This document shows positions 15,394 through 22,089 of a DNA stretch of 26,691 bases, in pieces. The notes under the pieces were generated by a model. The model saw only the letters and a program-made list of their open reading frames with translations, did no database searches and was not told the DNA's origin. Origin of the DNA: CAZFAP01 sp964516325. Its GTDB lineage: Bacteria; Auribacterota; JABMQX01. The position numbers were made by a program, and so were the translations under genes. Where the stretch lies: contig CAZFAP010000052.1 in the NCBI GenBank assembly GCA_964516325.1, positions 1-26,691 on the forward strand, in the 5' to 3' direction. Numbering within the stretch: position 1 is the first letter of the stretch; the number at the start of each line of letters is the position of its first letter.

Positions 15394-16878
15394 ATGGTGA
15401 AGTCTGGAAATGGGCGAGGAGAGGTCTTCGCCAACGCGGGTCCCGACATGCGGCTGTACGCGTCGGAAGAGGCATTCTTCGATGGCTCGGCATCGTACGG
15501 AAGGGGGCTGCGGTACTGCTGGGATTTCGACGAGGCTGACGCGACCCAAAACGACGCCTTCGGGAAAACCGCGACGCACGTCTATAAAAGGCCGGGCGGC
15601 TATTTGGCGAGATTGACAGTTCTGGATGAGGCACAGAATGTTTCCTCGGACAGTTGTTTCGTGGAAGTTCTCACGCCTCCTTCGCGGGGAGTAACCTTAG
15701 TGGATCGCTTCCCGAAAGGGTACATGGGGCAGGTCCATCAATCGGGAAACAAGTTCACCTGCCATCTCGTCGAAAGCGCGGCATGGTACGGTCGTCTGGA
15801 CAATTGCAGTGGAAAGGAAATAACGCTGAAGATTTACGGTTACGGGAAGCACGTCCCCGCTCCTCCCTCCATAACTACCGCGGCGAGCGACCGGACGTTC
15901 TCCAAATCATTCAAGGCAGTCCATACGGATTCGTTTCTCGACGGGGATTGGCGGGTGCTGACGGAGGCAAGTTACCAGTACGATCCTGTCCGGGAGTGCA
16001 TGGAAATCACCTTTCGGCCCGACCGGGACCCGTTCTACATTGGATGGTCAATCCTTTATACGCCGCAACACCTTCGCCGGTATCTCGGCAAGGTCTATCT
16101 GGTGGACTGCGTCGCGGTGGAACGCATCGGAAGCAGCATCGAGGAGCGGCCAATATACCTCGTTACGATAGCGTCCCGGGACGCAATCCAGGACCAGAAG
16201 CCGGCGATTTGGGTCATAGCTCAGCAACATGGCTACGAGATGGGAGGGGGGCCGATCTGCGAGGGCATCATGGACTTTCTCGCCTCTGATGACCCCGCGG
16301 CAGAGCAGGCAAGGAACGAACTCGTCTGGAAGATTGTGCCGATGGTCAATCCGGACGCCGCGAGCCGCCCCTGGTTTCGGTACAATGCCCACGGTATTGA
16401 CCTCAACCGAAATTGGGACGCCTCCGACAACGCGTCCGGGCACGATGCCGCTGCCTCCGAGCCGGAAGTGCAGGCGGTCAAGGAAACCATAGAAGCGTGG
16501 CTCAGGGAAGGAGGGAAAATCGCCGCAGGGTTCGACATTCACGACTACGCCGCCAGCGCCACAGGGATTGAATTTCTCGTCCCGCCCGGTCCCCAAGCTC
16601 AAACGGAACTCTCACAGAAGTTCTTGAAGCAGCTCACGCCGAGCAAGTACCCCCACGCCGTGGCAAAAGCCGACAGCTCCTCCGACCCGGGGACTTTCTG
16701 CAACTGGCTTCTTTCGACGGAGCACGGCTGCTGCGCCTTCACGCTCGAGGCAGCCCTCGGCGGCTGTGGGCCGCGAAGCAATCCGAAGAAATATCCCGCC
16801 GTGCCCAAGAACCTCCGGGCCATTGGAAGGTTTCTCGCCAGCGCTGCGTACCAAGCGTACCGCGACAGCCGCGGTTAG
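15394..16878 (+). CDS. PKD-domain M14 zinc carboxypeptidase
   Basis: A 494-residue metallocarboxypeptidase that should remove C-terminal residues from peptides. A PKD-like Ig domain (about 5-95; FANAGPDMRLYASEEAFFDG) is followed by a beta-rich domain (about 100-235) ending in ILYTPQHLRRYL. That domain resembles the N-domain that precedes the catalytic domain in cytosolic-carboxypeptidase-like M14 enzymes. The catalytic domain has zinc ligands His279 and Glu282 (HGYE) and His383 (FDIHDY), the substrate-binding DLNRNW (Arg339), and the general-base Glu452 (FTLEAALG); all are present, so activity is likely. I chose the ATG at 15394 (AAGGATAGGAG upstream). An ATG at 15352 is possible but adds no signal peptide. 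The absence of a signal peptide is odd for a PKD protein. It converges with purB. Confidence 0.85.
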   Translation: MVKSGNGRGEVFANAGPDMRLYASEEAFFDGSASYGRGLRYCWDFDEADATQNDAFGKTATHVYKRPGGYLARLTVLDEAQNVSSDSCFVEVLTPPSRGVTLVDRFPKGYMGQVHQSGNKFTCHLVESAAWYGRLDNCSGKEITLKIYGYGKHVPAPPSITTAASDRTFSKSFKAVHTDSFLDGDWRVLTEASYQYDPVRECMEITFRPDRDPFYIGWSILYTPQHLRRYLGKVYLVDCVAVERIGSSIEERPIYLVTIASRDAIQDQKPAIWVIAQQHGYEMGGGPICEGIMDFLASDDPAAEQARNELVWKIVPMVNPDAASRPWFRYNAHGIDLNRNWDASDNASGHDAAASEPEVQAVKETIEAWLREGGKIAAGFDIHDYAASATGIEFLVPPGPQAQTELSQKFLKQLTPSKYPHAVAKADSSSDPGTFCNWLLSTEHGCCAFTLEAALGGCGPRSNPKKYPAVPKNLRAIGRFLASAAYQAYRDSRG

Positions 16879-16896
16879 CCCCTGCCACAGACTGGA

Positions 16897-16964
16897 GCAT
16901 CACACCTGATGCCCGCCCGGACGCCCGCGCGCCTCCACCCCATCAAGAGCAGCGCCCGGGGCGC
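16897..16964. other. Two short inverted repeats between convergent genes
   Basis: GCATCA-CACC-TGATGC (16897-16912) and GCGCC-CGG-GGCGC (16952-16964) lie in the 127-base gap between the convergent M14 and purB genes. Neither has a T-run; they may help stop transcription from both sides. Confidence 0.3.
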
Positions 16965-17005
16965 GGGGGACGCAAGCTGCGGACGGTACTTGGGCCCGGT
17001 CACCC

Positions 17006-18430
17006 TCAAACTTCGACCTCCGCTTTGACCTCCTCCACACCTCGGTTTTCCTCAAGAACCGGCGCCACCACGTCCCGGAGGAATTCTTCCACCTGCTGGG
17101 GTGCTCTGCCGACGAACTGAGCCGGGTCCAAAATCTCGTTGATTTCCGCCGCTGTCAGTTGGAAGGATTTGTCGGCGGCAATCATCTGGAGCAGCCGGTT
17201 CTTCTGTCCCTTCCTGACCTCGGCCATCGCTTCCCTCGCGTATTGTCTGATTTTCTCGTGCAGCGCCTGACGGTCACCGCCGCGTTTCACGGCTTCCACG
17301 AGGATGTTTTCCGTCGCCATGAAGGGAAGCTCTTCGGCAAGCCTCCTACCGATTATTTCTGGGCGCACGATCATGCCTGCAGCGACGTTCAGATATATGT
17401 TGAGAATCGCGTCGCACGCCAAAAACGCCTCGGGGACAGCAATCCTCTTCGCGGCAGAATCGTCGAGCGTCCGCTCGAGCCACTGCGTCGCCGCCGTCGT
17501 GTGAGCTACGTGCGTGAGGTGGATGAGATACCGCGCCAAAGAAGTCATCCGCTCGCACCGCATCGGATTTCGCTTGTAGGGCATCGCCGACGAGCCGACC
17601 TGCTTCTCCTCAAATGGCTCCTCGACTTCCTGAAGGTGGCTCAGGAGGCGCACATCCGTCGCGAACTTCGATGCGCTTTGCGCGATTCCGCTTAAAACGT
17701 CCAGCACCTGGGAGTCAATTTTCCGCGAATACGTCTGCCCCGCGACCGGAAGGAGCGACGCAAAGCCCATTTCCCTGGCGACGAGTTCGTCGAGCCGTTT
17801 GACCTTCTGCTCGTCCCCGTCGAAGATGCGCATGAAGCTCGCTTGCGTCCCCGTAACCCCCTTCACGCCAAGAAAAGGGAGCGCGTCCAGTCGCCACCCC
17901 AAATCTCGGTAATCGAACGTAAGGTCCTGTAGCCACATGGATGCCCGTTTGCCAACCGTAGTCGGCTGAGCTGGCTGAAAATGAGTGAAGGCGAGAGTCG
18001 GAAGCGACGCATGCGTGTTGGCGAATGACGCGAGCTTTCTGATGACGTTCACCAGGAGCACGTTGAGCCTGCGCAATCCCTCTCGCATCTGGATCAAGTC
18101 GGTGTTGTCCCCCACAAAGGCGCTCGTGGCGCCGAGATGAATGATGGGCCGCGCCTCTGGGCACTGCACGCCATAAGCGTAGATGTGGGCGACGACATCG
18201 TGCCGAACCTCTTTTTCTCTCTGCCGGGCGACTTCCAAATTGATGTCATCTTTCTTGGACTCGAGTTCGGCAATTTGCTCGTCTGTTATGTTGAGTCCGA
18301 GCTCCTTCTCCGCCTTCGCCAGAGCGATCCAAAGCCTTCGCCAGGTCGTGAACCTGAACTCCGGCGAGAACATGTAGGACATATCCTTGCTCGCGTATCG
18401 CTCAACCAGAGGATTGACGTACTCTTTCAT
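17006..18430 (-). CDS. purB: Adenylosuccinate lyase
   Basis: PurB acts twice in purine synthesis: it splits SAICAR to AICAR and adenylosuccinate to AMP, releasing fumarate each time, in the cytoplasm. The 474-residue length and overall sequence fit. Visible landmarks are RHDVVAHIYAY (about 76-86), HLGATSAFVGDN (98-109), the THFQPAQPTT segment with the acid/base His150, and the fumarase/aspartase signature GSSAMPYKRNPMRCER starting near residue 279, which carries the catalytic flexible-loop Ser. The signature and the HLGATS variant are closer to the longer animal-type branch than to the short Bacillus type. The last 20 residues are an acidic tail. The ATG has GAAAGG 11 bases upstream. No other purine gene is near, so it is probably a single-gene unit. 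A GGTTGT...ACAACC inverted repeat lies in its leader (18454-18478). Confidence 0.97.
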   Translation of the reverse strand: MKEYVNPLVERYASKDMSYMFSPEFRFTTWRRLWIALAKAEKELGLNITDEQIAELESKKDDINLEVARQREKEVRHDVVAHIYAYGVQCPEARPIIHLGATSAFVGDNTDLIQMREGLRRLNVLLVNVIRKLASFANTHASLPTLAFTHFQPAQPTTVGKRASMWLQDLTFDYRDLGWRLDALPFLGVKGVTGTQASFMRIFDGDEQKVKRLDELVAREMGFASLLPVAGQTYSRKIDSQVLDVLSGIAQSASKFATDVRLLSHLQEVEEPFEEKQVGSSAMPYKRNPMRCERMTSLARYLIHLTHVAHTTAATQWLERTLDDSAAKRIAVPEAFLACDAILNIYLNVAAGMIVRPEIIGRRLAEELPFMATENILVEAVKRGGDRQALHEKIRQYAREAMAEVRKGQKNRLLQMIAADKSFQLTAAEINEILDPAQFVGRAPQQVEEFLRDVVAPVLEENRGVEEVKAEVEV

Positions 18431-18882
18431 ACGAATCCGAGCCTTTCGTTAGAGGTTGTGGACTCCCGACGGACAACCATATCATCAGAAAACGTCACGG
18501 CATGGCTTCTACCTTCACTCGCACGGTAGCCCGGAGAGGCTGAACAAAAAGTCAAGGTCGAGTCCGAGACGACTTTTCGGTCTCCGGGACTGTTCCACTA
18601 TCGCCTCAACTCCAGAGCCACCCGGTGAAGGCTACAAGCGCCGCGAGAGCGAGCGCTTCAGGGACTTGGGCCTGCCGTCCGCCCTTCACCTCACCGACGA
18701 AGCATCGCCCCGCGGCCGCTCACCGCACGGCGTCAAGTTTACCACAATCGTGCGACTTCTTCTGTGATTTCATCGAAAGGCGCGAGCAACCATCAGCGGC
18801 CGTCCGGGAATAGTCAAGGATGCAGGCGATGCTCTCCCCCGGCGTGCCCCCCGGCGAAATTGAAAGGCCTCAGCCTCGGGGC

Positions 18883-19020
18883 GACTCACCGCAGAGAGCG
18901 CAGAGGACTCCTGTTTGTGGCATGCCGCCGTTGGCGGGGCAGGGGAAGAACCATGGGCAAGATGCGCATGCCATCTCTTTTCCCAGAGGCGGTACTCTCT
19001 GCGGTCTGTGCCTCCTCTGG
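18883..19020. repeat. Dispersed CCGCAGAG repeat, copies 2 and 3 (inverted pair)
   Basis: The box at 18883-18907 matches copy 1 (15198-15222) with one difference and is followed by a CCGCC-GTT-GGCGG stem (18925-18937). A third, more diverged box lies in the opposite direction at 18991-19020. ACCGCAGAGAG (18888-18898) and CTCTCTGCGGT (18995-19005) are perfect 11-bp inverted repeats 96 bases apart, so the whole segment could fold or behave as a small non-coding element. Confidence 0.55.
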
Positions 19021-19074
19021 CCCATGGGCTTCGCCCCCCATGACTGAGGGATTGCAGAAGTTTTCATTTTGGTC

Positions 19075-19103
19075 TTGGCGCGGAGCTGATGTGGTGTTAG
19101 TAT
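19075..19103 (+). promoter_or_regulatory. Possible promoter of a small RNA
   Basis: TTGGCG, 17 bases, TAGTAT; both boxes match 4 of 6. The spacing is ideal and the strong terminator at 19291-19335 lies 190 bases downstream on the same strand. Confidence 0.35.
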
Positions 19104-19109
19104 GGTGCG

Positions 19110-19335
19110 AGCAAAATCGTGTGTCGTGAGGACATCCTCGACCGTAGCAATGACGTTCCGGCATGCAGGTAGAGGCGAGAGGATGGCCTCGTCGCTCAGT
19201 TCTCCTCGATGGGGGGGAGACGAACGGAGCGCCGACATGCGAGGCGAGCGGAAGTAAGGTTCGCGCTCGCCACCGAGTCACGATTATGCCGGGGGAAAAC
19301 CGCCCGGTCCGTCCGGGTGGGGTTCCCCCTTTTTT
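19110..19335 (+). ncRNA. Candidate small RNA or untranslated leader
   Basis: A transcript from the promoter at 19075-19103 to the terminator at 19291-19335 would be about 225 bases with no plausible reading frame. I recognise no known RNA family. It may be an independent small RNA, or a leader in which early termination controls the regulator gene that starts 212 bases further on. Both boundaries are inferred. Confidence 0.3.
19291..19335 (+). terminator. Strong intrinsic terminator
   Basis: GGGGGAA (19291-19297) pairs with TTCCCCC (19323-19329), and CCGCCCGG (19300-19307) with CCGGGTGG (19313-19320) including one G-U, around a TCCGT loop and an AA/GG internal loop. That gives 15 pairs, followed directly by six Ts (19330-19335). 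It is the clearest terminator in the window, yet no gene on the plus strand ends before it. Confidence 0.7.
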
Positions 19336-19546
19336 GCCGTCGGCGAAAACGCATGTGAGACTCTCTTGCGAAACTTCGAGGCGCGATGGGCTTGCAGCCG
19401 ACTCCCCCACGCCCCGGGAGCCTGCGCTCAGAGTTTGACCCGGGCCGTCCATAAGAAGCAGTAAGCCGCGGGCGCGGCGAAGTTGGGGGAGACGCTTGCT
19501 TGCGGAGTTCATCAAACCGGCATTATTGGAGTAAGAACCACCAGCT

Positions 19547-20923
19547 ATGGGAAGCATACTGATCGTTGATGACGAAAGGGAGATGAGGGAACTTCTCGCG
19601 ACGATCCTCCGGCAACGAGGGCACGAGACCTTTGTCGCGAGCGACGGCGCCTCGACGCTCGACCAGGTCAAGAAGGTCTGGCCCGACCTTGTCGTGCTCG
19701 ACTTCAAGCTTCCGGACATGGATGGAATCGAGGTTTTGCCTAAGATCAAGGGCCTCAACTCGGGGACACAGGTGGTAATCCTCACCGGGTACGGCGACAT
19801 CGAGTTGGCGGTTCGGGCTATGAAGTCGGGCGCCTACGATTTTCTGTGCAAGCCCATTGAACGGGAGAGCTTCATCCTGCGAGTCGAGAATGCCCTTGGC
19901 GCCCAAAAGCTCAGCCGCCAGGTGGCGTACCTGAAGGGGGAACTCGGCAAAGAGATGAACCTGGAGCACCTCATGGGGAATAGCGCCAAGATCCACGAGG
20001 TCTTTCAGCAGACAAAGATTGTTGCCCCGACGGACGCCACGGTTCTGATCCAGGGAGAAAGCGGAGCGGGCAAGGAACTGATAGCCCGGGCGATCCACCA
20101 TTTCAGCAAGAGGAAGGACAAGGTTTTCGTGGTCGTTGATTGCGGGACGCTCCCCGATACGCTCATCGAGAGCGAGCTTTTCGGGTACGAGAAAGGAGCG
20201 TTCACCGGCGCGCTGGAGAAGAAGCCCGGACAGTTCGAGCTGGCGCACGGGGGGACCATCTTCCTTGACGAGATTACGAATCTCTCGTTTCCTGCGCAGC
20301 GGAAGCTGCTTCGCGTTCTTCAGGAGAGGGAAATTCAGCGGCTCGGCGGGAAGAAAACCATCAGCGTGGACGTGCGAATCATCGCGGCGAGCAATATCAA
20401 TCTGCTGGAGGCGGTCGAAAAGGGGACCCTCCGGAAGGACCTCTATCATCGGCTCAACGAGTTTCCAATCAACGTGACTCCTCTGCGGGAAAGGAAAGCA
20501 GACATCCTGTGGCTCGCCCGGCGATTCATGGAGGAGGCGAATTTTGAGTTCAACAAGCAAGTGGAAAGCATCTCCCGGGGCGCCATGAGTCGGCTGATGA
20601 CCTACTCCTGGCCCGGAAATGTCAGGCAGTTGAAGAACGTCATCAAGAGGGCTGTATTGCTGAGCGACCACGTGATTCTTCCACGGCACGTCAGTATCAG
20701 CCTCGGGGCTGATTCGGCTGACGAGCAGTCCGACGCAGAAGTTGACCTGAGTAAAGGCACGCTCCCCTTGAAGGCTGCCAGTAGAAAGGCTGCCGAAGGC
20801 GCCGAAAAACAGGCCATCACAAGGGCGCTGCGGGAGGCCGGCGGAAATAAGAGCAAGGCGGCCAGACTGCTGCAAATAGACCGCTCCGCTTTGTACTACA
20901 AAATGAAAAGGCTCGGGTTGTGA
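19547..20923 (+). CDS. NtrC-family sigma-54 response regulator
   Basis: A 458-residue response regulator that, when phosphorylated, activates sigma-54 promoters. The receiver domain (1-118) has the acidic pair Asp9-Asp10, phospho-acceptor Asp52 (LVVLDFKLPDMDG), Thr80 and Lys102, so it looks fully competent. The AAA+ domain has Walker A GESGAGKE (170-177), GAFTGA (217-222) and Walker B GGTIFLDE (235-242). A Fis-type helix-turn-helix (NKSKAARLLQIDRSALYYKMKRLGL) ends the protein. The ATG at 19547 is the natural start of the receiver domain, although the nearest GGAG is about 15 bases upstream. No histidine kinase gene is adjacent, so the partner is elsewhere. The strong terminator at 19291-19335 lies 212 bases upstream, so the gene must have its own promoter or depend on read-through. 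Confidence 0.96.
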   Translation: MGSILIVDDEREMRELLATILRQRGHETFVASDGASTLDQVKKVWPDLVVLDFKLPDMDGIEVLPKIKGLNSGTQVVILTGYGDIELAVRAMKSGAYDFLCKPIERESFILRVENALGAQKLSRQVAYLKGELGKEMNLEHLMGNSAKIHEVFQQTKIVAPTDATVLIQGESGAGKELIARAIHHFSKRKDKVFVVVDCGTLPDTLIESELFGYEKGAFTGALEKKPGQFELAHGGTIFLDEITNLSFPAQRKLLRVLQEREIQRLGGKKTISVDVRIIAASNINLLEAVEKGTLRKDLYHRLNEFPINVTPLRERKADILWLARRFMEEANFEFNKQVESISRGAMSRLMTYSWPGNVRQLKNVIKRAVLLSDHVILPRHVSISLGADSADEQSDAEVDLSKGTLPLKAASRKAAEGAEKQAITRALREAGGNKSKAARLLQIDRSALYYKMKRLGL

Positions 20924-21026
20924 GCTTCATTCTCCCCCGTCAAGGCGCATCCAGCCGTGCGTGTGGCAAGCGCCCCCCACCGGAGCGACACCTCACTGCC
21001 AGTCACGAGTCCTGAACTCGCCCCAC

Positions 21027-21044
21027 TGTTGAAACATTTCAACA
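21027..21044. promoter_or_regulatory. 18-bp palindrome TGTTGAAACATTTCAACA
   Basis: Perfect 8-bp arms (TGTTGAAA and TTTCAACA) around a two-base centre, 104 bp after the response regulator stop. The shape fits a site for a dimeric Fis-type activator. It lies about 340 bp upstream of the sigma-54 promoter at 21381, which is far but workable for an enhancer. It differs from parS and from the NifA and NtrC consensus sites. Confidence 0.45.
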
Positions 21045-21380
21045 ACCGTGTTGCTGCCTTCCTGTGAGGCTTCTGCTCGCGTGCGCGGGGGCATCCAGTG
21101 CTGGAGCAGCAAGAAAGCCCCGATCCGGCGCCGCGGCGAGGGCGCCAAATTCGGCTGGCGTAGGAGCGCCCGCTCGTCTCCGAAAAGAGGCGTCCCGGGT
21201 CCGCCGAGCGGTGCCGAAATTCGTCCGCGCTTTTGTAGAAGGAAAACCGCGCCGTTCGGGAGAGGCGTGCGTCATGTGCTCTATGAACAGCCCGACAGAA
21301 ACACAATTCCTTTTCTTAATTGTTTGCACGCGGAAAGATTAGGAGAAATAGCGCTGCCGTGTTGCTTTTGGTTTCGTCCT

Positions 21381-21395
21381 TGGCACAGCGGTTGC
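21381..21395 (+). promoter_or_regulatory. Consensus sigma-54 promoter without an evident gene
   Basis: TGGCAC, AGCGG, TTGC: an exact -24/-12 match with correct spacing. Transcription would start near 21407. The only downstream frame with an early ATG (21413) encodes a 35-residue Pro-rich peptide without a ribosome site. Confidence 0.6.
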
Positions 21396-21514
21396 GTTTT
21401 GTCGCCTCACCTATGCTACCGGTGTTCACTACGTCGAGAAACATACCCCCCCGAACCCCCCCGGCGACGTCATGCCCCAACATGGGGAGCACCGGGTGGC
21501 ATAGGCGTCTTACT

Positions 21515-21546
21515 CCGTAGCGGCATTTGGGCATTTTTCGCTACGG
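21515..21546. other. CCGTAGCG/CGCTACGG hairpin
   Basis: A perfect 8-bp stem with a 16-base loop that ends in five Ts, about 110 bases after the expected start of the orphan sigma-54 transcript. It could be the end or the functional fold of a short RNA, but no T-run follows the stem. Confidence 0.35.
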
Positions 21547-21903
21547 TCCAGAAATAGTACGCGGGAAGGGCAAAGGCAAAAAGGATCAGGAAGGCAACTT
21601 CAGCATAAGGGCAAGACCAGAAGGCAAGGCAGGTTGGCACTGTGCTGAAGGAAAGTGATTGGCAGGAAGGCGAAGACAAGAGGAACACAGGGAAAGGCGC
21701 CTTTGCTCTTCCCGCGGAATTTGTCGGACGGCAATAAGCCGAAGGCTCCGACGGACCGCCACAAATTGTCTCCCTTGGAGCAACCGACTCCCTCATACCC
21801 CCACCCTGAGTCCATCAGTTCAAGAATTCCGTTACGTATCAAGGTGCAAGGGACGGTCTTTTCGACCGGATCAGCCCGCCGAACGCGGGGCAAAGCAGCA
21901 TCA

Positions 21904-21934
21904 GACAAATCCGGACAATCCTGTAAATCCTGTC
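21904..21934 (-). repeat. Dispersed ACAGGATT repeat
   Basis: On the minus strand three near-identical 9-base units follow each other: ACAGGATTT, ACAGGATTG, TCCGGATTT. Short strings of ACAGGATT units are scattered through intergenic DNA of many environmental bacteria. Function unknown. Confidence 0.55.
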
Positions 21935-22089
21935 GAAAGATACGTCACCGAATTTATGAGTCAGAGCACTTGGCAACATAACCCTTCGCTCCGATTGTCC
22001 CTCGGAATCCGTCGCGCTGTTGCACGGGGTCCATGTCGCTGTCGCCGCCAAGGCGTTGACAGAGAACCGAATGTCGGGGTCGCCGGGCG

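Larger units (their letters stand above)
18431..19546. other. 1.1-kb gene-free region between purB and the response regulator
   Basis: No frame here has a convincing start, ribosome site or protein-like sequence; the long minus-strand frame across 18886-19800 is low-complexity and overlaps the regulator gene antisense. The region holds the purB leader; a bulged GTCC-GAGAC/GTCTC-GGAC stem at 18562-18590; the dispersed repeat at 18883-19020; a possible promoter at 19075-19103; and a strong terminator at 19291-19335. No tRNA-like T-loop is seen. Confidence 0.6.
20924..22089. other. 1.2-kb gene-free region with regulatory-looking signals
   Basis: Between the converging ends of the response regulator and CotH genes. 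It holds the 18-bp palindrome (21027-21044), a consensus sigma-54 promoter (21381-21395), two C7 tracts (21446-21452 and 21456-21462), a CCGTAGCG/CGCTACGG stem (21515-21546) and the ACAGGATT repeat (21904-21934). A minus-strand frame at 21470-21796 ends with a membrane-like segment (EVAFLILFAFALPAYYFWTV), but its codon use is unlike the real genes and it has no start signal; it could be a decayed gene. No other frame looks coding. Confidence 0.55.

Noticed and set aside
19291..19329. 6S RNA, because the loop reads CGGTCCGTCCG
   Set aside because: The stem is followed at once by T6 as in a terminator, and I could not pair 5' and 3' flanks into the long 6S rod with its central bubble.
19486..19500. 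Sigma-54-like sequence before the response regulator
   Set aside because: Only the GG-N10-GC spacing is met; the -24 element lacks TGGCA and the stretch is simply G-rich.
18886..20875. Long minus-strand frames over the response regulator and its upstream region
   Set aside because: They overlap a well-supported regulator gene antisense and have Ser/Arg-rich low-complexity products with no domain or ribosome site.
21027..21044. parS site or NifA/NtrC binding site
   Set aside because: parS is a 16-bp TGTTTCACGTGAAACA-type site; this dyad has a different centre and length. It also lacks the TGT-N10-ACA spacing of NifA and the GC-containing arms of NtrC.
21470..21796. Minus-strand frame with a membrane-like segment
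   Set aside because: Codon third positions are not GC-biased like the real genes, neighbouring frames look equally hydrophobic, and there is no start signal. At most a decayed gene.
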